The translations under genes and the position numbers were made by a program. Of a stretch of 64,000 nt of DNA, positions 51,660 through 63,999 are shown piece after piece (position 1 is the first letter of the stretch; each line of letters opens with the position of its first letter). The notes under the pieces were generated by a model. The model had not been told where the DNA came from. It was given only the letters and a program-made list of their open reading frames with translations, and did no database searches. Source of the stretch: Auanema rhodensis (lineage: Eukaryota; Nematoda; Chromadorea; Rhabditida; Rhabditidae); assembly GCA_964057225.1 (NCBI GenBank), contig OZ059895.1:6882001-6946000 (forward strand), written 5' to 3'.

Positions 51660-52919
51660 GAAGCTTGTCTATCTCTTGACCGGAAATGGTTATTGTTCAG
51701 ACAATCTCAGTCTAGAGTTTTGAATGTTCTTCTTCACAGGAATACGGTGCACGTGCCATTTGCCTTGGGGTATTCAACTTCATTTTTGGTTTAATTACCC
51801 AAGTTTGAGGTACTTTGATGATTCAACAAGGGTTACACCTGATGTTGAACTAAATTTTGGAAAGCTCACTATATGTGAGCAACATTGATATTTCATCTCT
51901 CTGAAGATTCGGAAGCTTGTCTATCTCTTGACCGGAAATGGTTATTGTTCAGACAATCTCAGTCTAGAGTTTTGAATGTTCTTCTTCACAGGAATACGGT
52001 GCACGTGCCATTTGCCTTGGGGTATTCAACTTCATTTTTGGTTTAATTACCCAAGTTTGAGGTACTTTGATGATTCAACAAGGGTTACACCTGATGTTGA
52101 ACTAAATTTTGAAAAGCTCACTATATGTGAGCAACATTGATATTTCATCTCTCTGAAGATTCGGAAGCTTGTCTATCTCTTGACCGGAAATGTTTATTGT
52201 TCAGAAAATCTCAGTTTGGAGTTTTGAATGTTCTTCTGAACAGGAATACGGTGCACGTGCCATTTGCCTTGGGGTATTCAACTTCATTTTTGGTTTAATT
52301 ACCCAAGTTTGAGGTACTTTGATGATTCAACAAGGGTTACACCTGATGTTGAACTAAATTTTGAAAAGCTCACTATATGTGAGCAACATTGATATTTCAT
52401 CTCTCTGAAGATTCGGAAGCTTGTCTATCTCTTGACCGGAAATGGTTATTGTTCAGACAATCTCAGTCTAGAGTTTTGAATGTTCTTCTTCACAGGAATA
52501 CGGTGCACGTGCCATTTGCCTTGGGGTATTCAACTTCATTTTTGGTTTAATTACCCAAGTTTGAGGTACTTTGATGATTCAACAAGGGTTACACCTGATG
52601 TTGAACTAAATTTTGAAAAGCTCACTATATGTCAGCAACATTGATATTTCATCTCTCTGAAGATTCGGAAGCTTGTCTATCTCTTTACCGGAAACTTTTA
52701 TTGTTCAGACAATCTCAGTCTAGAGTTTTGAATGTTCTTCTGAACAGGAATACGGTGCACGTGCCATTTGCCTTGGGGTATTCAACTTCATTTTTGGTTT
52801 AATTACCCAAGTTTGAGGTACTTTGATGATTCAACAAGGGTTACACCTGATGTTGAACTAAATTTTGAAAAGCTCACTATATGTGAGCAACATTGATATT
52901 TCATCTCTCTGAAGATTCG
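51660..52919 (+). repeat. Copy of 44100-45359 displaced by 30 monomers
   Basis: Monomers 206-210 match 176-180 in order: AATGG/TTCACA with TTTTGGAAAGC; AATGG/TTCACA with TTTTGAAAAGC; AATGT with CAGAAAATCTCAGTTTGG; AATGG/TTCACA with GTCAGC; and TTTACC + AACTT with TTTTGAAAAGC. The offset is 7560 bp. GTCAGC is lost in 210 although 180 has it. The following monomers 211-212 correspond to 189-190, so the right copy skips the 181-188 expansion. Confidence 0.8.
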
Positions 52920-53144
52920 GAAGCTTGTCTATCTCTTTACCGGAAACTTTTATTGTTCAGACAATCTCAGTCTAGAGTTTTGAATGTTCTTCTGAACAGG
53001 AATACGGTGCACGTGCCATTTGCCTTGGGGTATTCAACTTCATTTTTGGTTTAATTACCCAAGTTTGAGGTACTTTGATGATTCAACAAGGGTTACACCT
53101 GATGTTGAACTAAATTTTGAAAAGCTCACTATATGTGAGCAACA

Positions 53145-53330
53145 TTGATATTTCATCTCTCTGAAGATTCGGAAGCTTGTCTATCTCTTGACCGGAAATG
53201 TTTATTGTTCAGACAATCTCAGTCTAGAGTTTTGAATGTTCTTCTGAACAGGAATACGGTGCACGTGCCATTTGCCTTGGGGTATTCAACTTCATTTTTG
53301 GTTTATTTACCCAAGTTTGAGGTACTTTGA
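53145..53330 (+). other. 61-codon open frame created by a stop-losing substitution (not a gene)
   Basis: This is the same TTG-started frame as at 41302. Here an A-to-T change at 53306 turns the usual TAA of GGTTTAATTACC into TAT, extending the frame to the TGA of CTTTGATGA. There is no ATG, no recognisable domain, and the change occurs in a single monomer (212). Confidence 0.85.
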
Positions 53331-53423
53331 TGATTCAACAACGGTTACACCTGATGTTGAACTAAATTTTGGAAAGCTCACTATATGTGAGCAACATTGA
53401 TATTTCATCTCTCTGAAGATTCG

Positions 53424-56400
53424 GAAGCTTGTCTATCTCTTTACCGGAAATGTTTATTGTTCAGACAATCTCAGTCTAGAGTTTTGAATGTTCTTCTGAA
53501 CAGGAATACAGTGCACGTGCCATTTGCCTTGGGGTATTCAACTTCATTTTTGGTTTAATTACCCAAGTTTGAGGTACTTTGATGATTCAACAACGGTTAC
53601 ACCTGATGTTGAACTAAATTTTGGAAAGCTCACTATATGTGAGCAACATTGATATTTCATCTCTCTGAAGATTCGGAAGCTTGTCTATCTCTTGACCGGA
53701 AACTTTTATTGTTCAGACAATCTCAGTCTAGAGTTTTGAATGTTCTTCTGAACAGGAATACGGTGCACGTGCCATTTGCCTTGGGGTATTCAACTTCATT
53801 TTTGGTTTAATTACCCAAGTTTGAGGTACTTTGATGATTCAACAAAGGTTACACCTGATGTTGAACTAAATTTTGGAAAGCTCACTATATGTGAGCAACA
53901 TTGATATTTCATCTCTCTGAAGATTCGGAAGCTTGTCTATCTCTTGACCGGAAATGGTTATTGTTCAGACAATCTCAGTCTAGAGTTTTGAATGTTCTTC
54001 TGAACAGGAATACGGTGCACGTGCCATTTGCCTTGGGGTATTCATCTTCATCTTTGGTTTAATTACCCAAGTTTGAGGTACTTTGATGATTCAACAACGG
54101 TTACACCTGATGTTGAACTAAATTTTGGAAAGCTCACTATATGTGAGCAACATTGATATTCCATCTTTCTGAAGATTCTGAAGCTTGTCTATCTCTTGAT
54201 CGGAAATGTTTATTGTTCAGACAATCTCAGTCTAGAGTTTTGAATGTTCTTCTGAACAGGAATACGGTGCACGTGCCATTTGCCTTGGGGTATTCATCTT
54301 CATCTTTGGTTTAATTACCCAAGTTTGAGGTACTTTGATGATTCAACAACGGTTACACCTGATGTTGAACTAAATTTTGGAAAGCTCACTATATGTGAGC
54401 AACATTGATATTCCATCTTTCTGAAGATTCTGAAGCTTGTCTATCTCTTGACCGAAAATGTTCATTGTTCAGACAATCTCAGTCTAGAGTTTTGAATGTT
54501 CTTCTGAACAGGAATACGGTGCACGTGCCATTTGCCTTGGGGTATTCAACTTAATTTTTGGTTTAATTACCCAAGTTTGAGGTACTTTGATGATTCAACA
54601 ACGGTTACACCTGATGTTGAACTAAATTTTGGAAAGCTCACTATATGTGAGCAACATTGATATTCCATCTTTCTGAAGATTCTGAAGCTTGTCTATCTCT
54701 TGATCGGAAATGTTTATTGTTCAGACAATCTCAGTCTAGAGTTTTGAATGTTCTTCTGAACAGGAATACGGTGCACGTGCCATTTGCCTTGGGGTATTCA
54801 ACTTCATTTTTGGTTTAATTACCCAAGTTTGAGGTACTTTGATGATTCAACAAGGGTTACACCTGATGTTGAACTAAATTTTGGAAAGCTCACTATATGT
54901 GAGCAACATTGATATTCCATCTCTCTGAAGATTCGGAAGCTTGTCTATCTCTTGATCGGAAATGTTTATTGTTCAGACAATCTCAGTCTAGAGTTTTGAA
55001 TGTTCTTCTGAACAGGAATACGGTGCACGTGCCATTTGCCTTGGGGTATTCAACTTAATTTTTGGTTTAATTACCCAAGTTTGAGGTACTTTGATGATTC
55101 AACAACGGTTACACCTGATGTTGAACTAAATTTTGGAAAGCTCACTATATGTGAGCAACATTGATATTTCATCTCTCTGAAGATTCGGAAGCTTGTCTAT
55201 CTCTTTACCGGAAATGTTTATTGTTCAGACAATCTCAGTCTAGAGTTTTGAATGTTCTTCTGAACAGGAATACAGTGCACGTGCCATTTGCCTTGGGGTA
55301 TTCAACTTCATTTTTGGTTTAATTACCCAAGTTTGAGGTACTTTGATGATTCAACAACGGTTACACCTGATGTTGAACTAAATTTTGGAAAGCTCACTAT
55401 ATGTGAGCAACATTGATATTTCATCTCTCTGAAGATTCGGAAGCTTGTCTATCTCTTGACCGGAAACTTTTATTGTTCAGACAATCTCAGTCTAGAGTTT
55501 TGAATGTTCTTCTGAACAGGAATACGGTGCACGTGCCATTTGCCTTGGGGTATTCAACTTCATTTTTGGTTTAATTACCCAAGTTTGAGGTACTTTGATG
55601 ATTCAACAAAGGTTACACCTGATGTTGAACTAAATTTTGGAAAGCTCACTATATGTGAGCAACATTGATATTTCATCTCTCTGAAGATTCGGAAGCTTGT
55701 CTATCTCTTGACCGGAAATGGTTATTGTTCAGACAATCTCAGTCTAGAGTTTTGAATGTTCTTCTGAACAGGAATACGGTGCACGTGCCATTTGCCTTGG
55801 GGTATTCATCTTCATCTTTGGTTTAATTACCCAAGTTTGAGGTACTTTGATGATTCAACAACGGTTACACCTGATGTTGAACTAAATTTTGGAAAGCTCA
55901 CTATATGTGAGCAACATTGATATTCCATCTTTCTGAAGATTCTGAAGCTTGTCTATCTCTTGATCGGAAATGTTTATTGTTCAGACAATCTCAGTCTAGA
56001 GTTTTGAATGTTCTTCTGAACAGGAATACGGTGCACGTGCCATTTGCCTTGGGGTATTCATCTTCATCTTTGGTTTAATTACCCAAGTTTGAGGTACTTT
56101 GATGATTCAACAACGGTTACACCTGATGTTGAACTAAATTTTGGAAAGCTCACTATATGTGAGCAACATTGATATTCCATCTTTCTGAAGATTCTGAAGC
56201 TTGTCTATCTCTTGACCGAAAATGTTCATTGTTCAGACAATCTCAGTCTAGAGTTTTGAATGTTCTTCTGAACAGGAATACGGTGCACGTGCCATTTGCC
56301 TTGGGGTATTCAACTTAATTTTTGGTTTAATTACCCAAGTTTGAGGTACTTTGATGATTCAACAACGGTTACACCTGATGTTGAACTAAATTTTGGAAAG

Positions 56401-56699
56401 CTCACTATATGTGAGCAACATTGATATTCCATCTTTCTGAAGATTCTGAAGCTTGTCTATCTCTTGATCGGAAATGTTTATTGTTCAGACAATCTCAGTC
56501 TAGAGTTTTGAATGTTCTTCTGAACAGGAATACGGTGCACGTGCCATTTGCCTTGGGGTATTCAACTTAATTTTTGGTTTAATTACCCAAGTTTGAGGTA
56601 CTTTGATGATTCAACAAGGGTTACACCTGATGTTGAACTAAATTTTGGAAAGCTCACTATATGTGAGCAACATTGATATTCCATCTCTCTGAAGATTCG
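53424..56699 (+). repeat. 7-monomer higher-order repeat, 7- and 6-monomer copies
   Basis: Monomers 213-219 (53424-55187) and 220-225 (55188-56699) share an order of markers: TTTACC + ACAGTG + CGGTTAC; TTGACC + AACTT + AAGGTTAC; AATGG + TCATCTTCATCTTTGG with a CCATCTTTCTGAAGATTCTG end; TTGATCGG + TCATCTTC; GACCGAAAATGTTCATTG + ACTTAATTTTTGG; TTGATCGG. The second copy lacks the seventh monomer (219) and ends in a private GATTCGAAAGC. A third, more divergent start follows at 56700. Confidence 0.84.
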
Positions 56700-59219
56700 A
56701 AAGCTTGTCTATCTCTTTACCGGAAATGTTTATTGTTCAGACAATCTCAGTCTAGAGTTTTGAATGTTCTTCTGAACAGGAATACAGTGCACGTGCCATT
56801 TGCCTTGGGGTATTCAACTTCATTTTTGGTTTAATTACCCAAGTTTGAGGTACTTTGATGATTCAACAACGGTTACACCTGATGTTGAACTAAATTTTGG
56901 AAAGCTCACTATATGTGAGCAACATTGATATTTCATCTCTCTGAAGATTCGGAAGCTTGTCTATCTCTTGACCGGAAATGTTTATTGTTCAGACAATCTC
57001 AGTCTAGAGTTTTGAATGTTCTTCTGAACAGGAATACGGTGCACGTGCCATTTGCCTTGGGGTATTCAACTTCATTTTTGGTTTAATTACCCAAGTTTGA
57101 GGTACTTTGATGATTCAACAAAGGTTACACCTGATGTTGAACTAAATTTTGGAAAGCTCACTATATGTGAGCAACATTGATATTTCATCTCTCTGAAGAT
57201 TCGGAAGCTTGTCTATCTCTTGACCGGAAATGGTTATTGTTCAGACAGTCTCAGTCTAGAGTTTTGAATGTTCTTCTGAACAGGAATACGGTGCACATGC
57301 CATTTGCCTTGGGGTATTCATCTTCATCTTTGGTTTAATTACCCAAGTTTGAGGTACATTGATAATTCAACAACGGTTACACCTGATGTTGAACTAAATT
57401 TTGGAAAGCTCACTATATGTGAGCAACATTGATATTCCATCTTTCTGAAGATTCTGAAGCTTGTCTATCTCTTGATCGGAAATGTTTATTGTTCAGACAA
57501 TCTCAGTCTAGAGTTTTGAATGTTCTTCTGAACAGGAATACGGTGCACGTGCCATTTGCCTTGGGGTATTCAACTTCATTTTTGGTTTAATTACCCAAGT
57601 TTGAGGTACTTTGATGATTCAACAAGGGTTACACCTGATGTTGAACTAAATTTTGGAAAGCTCACTATATGTGAGCAACATTGATATTCCATCTTTCTGA
57701 AGATTCTGAAGCTTGTCTATCTCTTGATCGGAAATGTTTATTGTTCAGACAATCTCAGTCTAGAGTTTTGAATGTTCTTCTGAACAGGAATACGGTGCAC
57801 GTGCCATTTGCCTTGGGGTATTCAACTTAATTTTTGGTTTAATTACCCAAGTTTGAGGTACTTTGATGATTCAACAAGGGTTACACCTGATGTTGAACTA
57901 AATTTTGGAAAGCTCACTATATGTGAGCAACATTGATATTTCATCTCTCTGAAGATTCGGAAGCTTGTCTATCTCTTGACCGGAAACTTTTATTGTTCAG
58001 ACAATCTCAGTCTAGAGTTTTGAATGTTCTTCTGAACAGGAATACGGTGCACGTGCCATTTGCCTTGGGGTATTCAACTTAATTTTTGGTTTAATTACCC
58101 AAGTTTGAGGTACTTTGATGATTCAACAAGGGTTACACCTGATGTTGAACTAAATTTTGGAAAGCTCACTATATGTGAGCAACATTGATATTTCATCTCT
58201 CTGAAGATTCGGAAGCTTGTCTATCTCTTGACCGGAAACTTTTATTGTTCAGACAATCTCAGTCTAGAGTTTTGAATGTTCTTCTGAACAGGAATACGGT
58301 GCACGTGCCATTTGCCTTGGGGTATTCAACTTAATTTTTGGTTTAATTACCCAAGTTTGAGGTACTTTGATGATTCAACAACGGTTACACCTGATGTTGA
58401 ACTAAATTTTGGAAAGCTCACTATATGTGAGCAACATTGATATTCCATCTTTCTGAAGATTCTGAAGCTTGTCTATCTCTTGATCGGAAATGTTTATTGT
58501 TCAGACAATCTCAGTCTAGAGTTTTGAATGTTCTTCTGAACAGGAATACGGTGCACGTGCCATTTGCCTTGGGGTATTCAACTTCATTTTTGGTTTAATT
58601 ACCCAAGTTTGAGGTACTTTGATGATTCAACAAGGGTTACACCTGATGTTGAACTAAATTTTGGAAAGCTCACTATATGTGAGCAACATTGATATTCCAT
58701 CTCTCTGAAGATTCGGAAGCTTGTCTATCTCTTGATCGGAAATGTTTATTGTTCAGACAATCTCAGTCTAGAGTTTTGAATGTTCTTCTGAACAGGAATA
58801 CGGTGCACGTGCCATTTGCCTTGGGGTATTCAACTTAATTTTTGGTTTAATTACCCAAGTTTGAGGTACTTTGATGATTCAACAAGGGTTACACCTGATG
58901 TTGAACTAAATTTTGGAAAGCTCACTATATGTGAGCAACATTGATATTCCATCTTTCTGAAGATTCTGAAGCTTGTCTATCTCTTGATCGGAAATGTTTA
59001 TTGTTCAGACAATCTCAGTCTAGAGTTTTGAATGTTCTTCTGAACAGGAATACGGTGCACGTGCCATTTGCCTTGGGGTATTCAACTTCATTTTTGGTTT
59101 AATTACCCAAGTTTGAGGTACTTTGATGATTCAACAAGGGTTACACCTGATGTTGAACTAAATTTTGGAAAGCTCACTATATGTGAGCAACATTGATATT
59201 TCTTCTCTCTGAACATTCG
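56700..59219 (+). repeat. Monomers 226-235, divergent continuation of the 7-monomer family
   Basis: Monomers 226-228 repeat the start of the 7-monomer unit (ACAGTG; AAGGTTAC; TCATCTTCATCTTTGG). After that the order changes, with many TTGATCGG + ACTTAATTTTTGG or ACTTCATTTTTGG monomers. Monomer 228 has CAGACAGTCTC, GTGCACATGCC and GGTACATTGATAATTC; the last two link it to monomer 194. The block ends with the first TATTTCTTCTCTCTGAACATT end, the marker of the terminal region. Confidence 0.76.
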
Positions 59220-59963
59220 GAAGCTTGTCTATCTCTTGACCGGAAATGGTTATTGTTCAGACAATCTCAGTCTAGAGTTTTGAATGTTCTTCTGAACAGG
59301 AATACGGTGCACGTGCCATTTGCCTTGGGGTATTCAACTTCATTTTTGGTTTAATTACCCAAGTTTGAGGTACTTTGATGATTCAACAACGGTTACACCT
59401 GATGTTGAACTAAATTTTGGAAAGCTCACTATATGTGAGCAACATTGATATTTCATCTCTCTGAAGATTCGGAAGCTTGTCTATCTCTTGACCGGAAATG
59501 GTTATTGTTCAGACAATCTCAGTCTAGAGTTTTGAATGTTCTTCTGAACAGGAATACGGTGCACGTGCCATTTGCCTTGGGGCATTCATCTTCATCTTTG
59601 GTTTAATTACCCAAGTTTGAGGTACTTTGATGATTCAACAAGGGTTACACCTGATGTTGAACTAAATTTTGGAAAGCTCACTATATGTGAGCAACATTGA
59701 TATTTCTTCTCTCTGAACATTCGGAAGCTTGTCTATCTCTTGACCGAAAATGGTTATTGTTCAGACAATCTCAGTCTAGAGTTTTGAATGTTCTTCTGAA
59801 CAGGAATACGGTGCACGTGCCATTTGCCTTGGGGTATTCAACTTCATTTTTGGTTTAATTACCCAAGTTTGAGGTACTTTGATGATTCAACAAGGGTTAC
59901 ACCTGATGTTGAACTAAATTTTGGAAAGCTCACTATATGTGAGCAACATTGATATTTCATCTT

Positions 59964-59990
59964 TCTGAAGATTCTGAAGATTCTGAAGCT
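59964..59990 (+). repeat. Triple 9-mer at the end of monomer 238 (261 bp)
   Basis: Three consecutive 9-mers read TCTGAAGAT, TCTGAAGAT, TCTGAAGCT. Monomers with a GATTCTGAAGC boundary, such as 215-217, have only two of these units, so this is a gain of one unit, as expected of replication slippage. It lies across the monomer boundary and the HindIII site. Confidence 0.9.
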
Positions 59991-61484
59991 TGTCTATCTC
60001 TTGACCGGAAATGGTTATTGTTCAGACAATCTCAGTCTAGAGTTTTGAATGTTCTTCTGAACAGGAATACGGTGCACGTGCCATTTGCCTTGGGGTATTC
60101 AACTTCATCTTTTGTTTAATTACCCAAGTTTGAGGTACTTTGATGATTCAACAAGGGTTACACCTGATGTTGAACTAAATTTTGGAAAGCTCACTATATG
60201 TGAGCAACATTGATATTTCATCTCTCTGAACATTCGGAAGCTTGTCTATCTCTTGACCGGAAATGGTTATTGTTCAGACAATCTCAGTCTAGAGTTTTGA
60301 ATGTTCTTCTGAACAGGAATACGGTGCACGTGCCATTTGCCTTGGGGTATTCAACTTCATTTTTGGTTTAATTACCCAAGTTTGAGGTACTTTGATGATT
60401 CAACAAGGGTTACACCTGATGTTGAACTAAATTTTGGAAAGCTCACTATATGTGAGCAACATTGATATTTCATCTCTCTGAACATTCGGAAGCTTGTCTA
60501 TCTCTTGACCGGAAATGGTTATTGTTCAGACAATCTCAGTCTAGAGTTTTGAATGTTCTTCTGAACAGGAATACGGTGCACGTGCCATTTGCCTTGGGGT
60601 ATTCAACTTCATTTTTGGTTTAATTACCCAAGTTTGAGGTACTTTGATGATTCAACAAGGGTTACACCTGATGTTGAACTAAATTTTGGAAAGCTCACTA
60701 TATGTGAGCAACATTGATATTTCATCTCTCTGAACATTCGGAAGCTTGTCTATCTCTTGACCGGAAATGGTTATTGTTCAGACAATCTCAGTCTAGAGTT
60801 TTGAATGTTCTTCTGAACAGGAATACGGTGCACGTGCCATTTGCCTTGGGGTATTCAACTTCATCTTTTGTTTAATTACCCAAGTTTGAGGTACTTTGAT
60901 GATTCAACAAGGGTTACACCTGATGTTGAACTAAATTTTGGAAAGCTCACTATATGTGAGCAACATTGATATTTCTTCTCTCTGAACATTCGGAAGCTTG
61001 TCTATCTCTTGACCGGAAATGGTTATTGTTCAGACAATCTCAGTCTAGAGTTTTGAATGTTCTTCTGAACAGGAATACGGTGCACGTGCCATTTGCCTTG
61101 GGGTATTCAACTTCATCTTTTGTTTAATTACCCAAGTTTGAGGTACTTTGATGATTCAACAAGGGTTACACCTGATGTTGAACTAAATTTTGGAAAGCTC
61201 ACTATATGTGAGCAACATTGATATTTCTTCTCTCTGAACATTCGGAAGCTTGTCTATCTCTTGACCGAAAATGGTTATTGTTCAGACAATCTCAGTCTAG
61301 AGTTTTGAATGTTCTTCTGAACAGGAATACGGTGCACGTGCCATTTGCCTTGGGGTATTCAACTTCATTTTTGGTTTAATTACCCAAGTTTGAGGTACTT
61401 TGATGATTCAACAAGGGTTACACCTGATGTTGAACTAAATTTTGGAAAGCTCACTATATGTGAGCAACATTGATATTTCATCTT

Positions 61485-61511
61485 TCTGAAGATTCTGAAG
61501 ATTCTGAAGCT
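61485..61511 (+). repeat. Triple 9-mer at the end of monomer 244 (261 bp)
   Basis: The same three 9-mers as at 59964, exactly 1521 bp later (six monomers plus nine bases). Monomers 238 and 244 also share GACCGAAAATGG, so they are copies of one event, although their neighbours differ. Confidence 0.9.
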
Positions 61512-62261
61512 TGTCTATCTCTTGACCGAAAATGGTTATTGTTCAGACAATCTCAGTCTAGAGTTTTGAATGTTCTTCTGAACAGGAATACGGTGCACAT
61601 GCCATTTGCCTTGGGGTATTCAACTTCATTTTTGGTTTAATTACCCAAGTTTGAGGTACTTTGATGATTCAACAACGGTTACACCTGATGTTGAACTAAA
61701 TTTTGGAAAGCTCACTATATGTGAGCAACATTGATATTTCTTCTCTCTGAACATTCGGAAGCTTGTCTATCTCTTGACCGGAAATGGTTATTGTTCAGAC
61801 AATCTCAGTCTAGAGTTTTGAATGTTCTTCTGAACAGGAATACGGTGCACGTGCCATTTGCCTTGGGGTATTCAACTTCATTTTTGGTTTAATTAGCCAA
61901 GTTTGAGGTACTTTGATGATTCAGCAACGGTTACACCTGATGTTGAACTAAATTTTGGAAAGCTCACTATATGTGAGCAACATTGATATTTCATCTCTCT
62001 GAAGATTCGGAAGCTTGTCTATCTCTTGACCGGAAACTTTTATTGTTCAGGCAATCTCAGTCTAGAGTTTTGAATGTTCTTCTGAACAGGAATACGGTGC
62101 ACGTGCCATTTGCCTTGGGGTATTCAACTTCATTTTTGGTTTAATTACCCAAGTTTGAGGTACTTTGATGATTCAACAACGGTTACACCTGATGTTGAAC
62201 TAAATTTTGGAAAGCTCACTATATGTGAGCAACATTGATATTTCATCTCTCTGAAGATTCG

Positions 62262-62500
62262 GAAGCTTGTCTATCTCTTGACCGGAAACTTTTATTGTTC
62301 AGGCAATCTCAGTCTAGAGTTTTGAATGTTCTTCTGAACAGGAATACGGTGCACGTGCCATTTGCCTTGGGGTATTCAACTTCATTTTTGGTTTAATTAC
62401 CCAAGTTTGAGGTACTTTGATGATTCAACAAGGGTTACACCTGATGTTGAACTAAATTTTGGAAAGCTCACCATTGATATTTCTTCTCTCTGAACATTCG
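62262..62500 (+). repeat. 239-bp monomer 248 with 13-bp deletion
   Basis: GGAAAGCTCAC is joined directly to CATTGATATT at 62471/62472, removing TATATGTGAGCAA. The loss deletes the loop and right arm of the GCTCAC/GTGAGC dyad. The monomer also has TTCAGGCAATC and the TTTCTTCTCTC end. Confidence 0.92.
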
Positions 62501-63760
62501 GAAGCTTGTCTATCTCTTGACCGGAAATGGTTATTGTTCAGACAATCTCAGTCTAGAGTTTTGAATGTTCTTCTGAACAGGAATACGGTGCACGTGCCAT
62601 TTGCCTTGGGGTATTCAACTTCATTTTTGGTTTAATTACCCAAGTTTGAGGTACTTTGATGATTCAACAACGGTTACACCTGATGTTGAACTAAATTTTG
62701 GAAAGCTCACTATATGTGAGCAACATTGATATTTCATCTCTCTGAAGATTCGGAAGCTTGTCTATCTCTTGACCGGAAATGTTTATTGTTCAGACAATCT
62801 CAGTCTAGAGTTTTGAATGTTCTTCTGAACAGGAATACGGTGCACGTGCCATTTGCCTTGGGGTATTCAACTTCATTTTTGGTTTAATTACCCAAGTTTG
62901 AGGTACTTTGATGATTCAACAACGGTTACACCTGATGTTGAACTAAATTTTGGAAAGCTCACTATATGTGAGCAACATTGATATTTCATCTCTCTGAAGA
63001 TTCGGAAGCTTGTCTATCTCTTGACCGAAAATGGTTATTGTTCAGACAATCTCAGTCTAGAGTTTTGAATGTTCTTCTGAACAGGAATACGGTGCACGTG
63101 CCATTTGCCTTGGGGTATTCAACTTCATTTTTGGTTTAATTACCCAAGTTTGAGGTACTTTGATGATTCAACAACGGTTACACCTGATGTTGAACTAAAT
63201 TTTGGAAAGCTCACTATATGTGAGCAACATTGATATTTCATCTCTCTGAAGATTCGGAAGCTTGTCTATCTCTTGACCGGAAACTTTTATTGTTCAGGCA
63301 ATCTCAGTCTAGAGTTTTGAATGTTCTTCTGAACAGGAATACGGTGCACGTGCCATTTGCCTTGGGGTATTCAACTTCATCTTTTGTTTAATTACCCAAG
63401 TTTGAGGTACTTTGATGATTCAACAACGGTTACACCTGATGTTGAACTAAATTTTGGAAAGCTCACTATATGTGAGCAACATTGATATTTCATCTCTCTG
63501 AAGATTCGGAAGCTTGTCTATCTCTTGACCGGAAATGTTTATTGTTCAGACAATCTCAGTCTAGAGTTTTGAATGTTCTTCTGAACAGGAATACGGTGCA
63601 CGTGCCATTTGCCTTGGGGTATTCAACTTCATTTTTGGTTTAATTACCCAAGTTTGAGGTACTTTGATGATTCAACAACGGTTACACCTGATGTTGAACT
63701 AAATTTTGGAAAGCTCACTATATGTGAGCAACATTGATATTTCATCTCTCTGAAGATTCG

Positions 63761-63999
63761 GAAGCTTGTCTATCTCTTGACCGGAAATGTTTATTGTTCA
63801 GACAATCTCAGTCTAGAGTTTTGAATGTTCTTCTGAACAGGAATACGGTGCACGTGCCATTTGCCTTGGGGTATTCAACTTCATTTTTGGTTTAATTACC
63901 CAAGTTTGAGGTACTTTGATGATTCAACAAGGGTTACACCTGATGTTGAACTAAATTTTGGAAAGCTCACCATTGATATTTCTTCTCTCTGAACATTCG
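63761..63999 (+). repeat. 239-bp monomer 254 with the same 13-bp deletion
   Basis: The identical junction lies at 63970/63971, 1499 bp (six monomers less 13 bases) after the first. It shares the TTTCTTCTCTCTGAACATT end with monomer 248 but has AATGT instead of AACTT and lacks TTCAGGCAATC. The deletion endpoint is therefore shared while the 5' half is not. Confidence 0.92.

Noticed and set aside
53145-53330. Protein-coding gene of 61 codons
   Set aside because: It starts at TTG and exists only because of one A-to-T change that removes a stop present in the other monomers.
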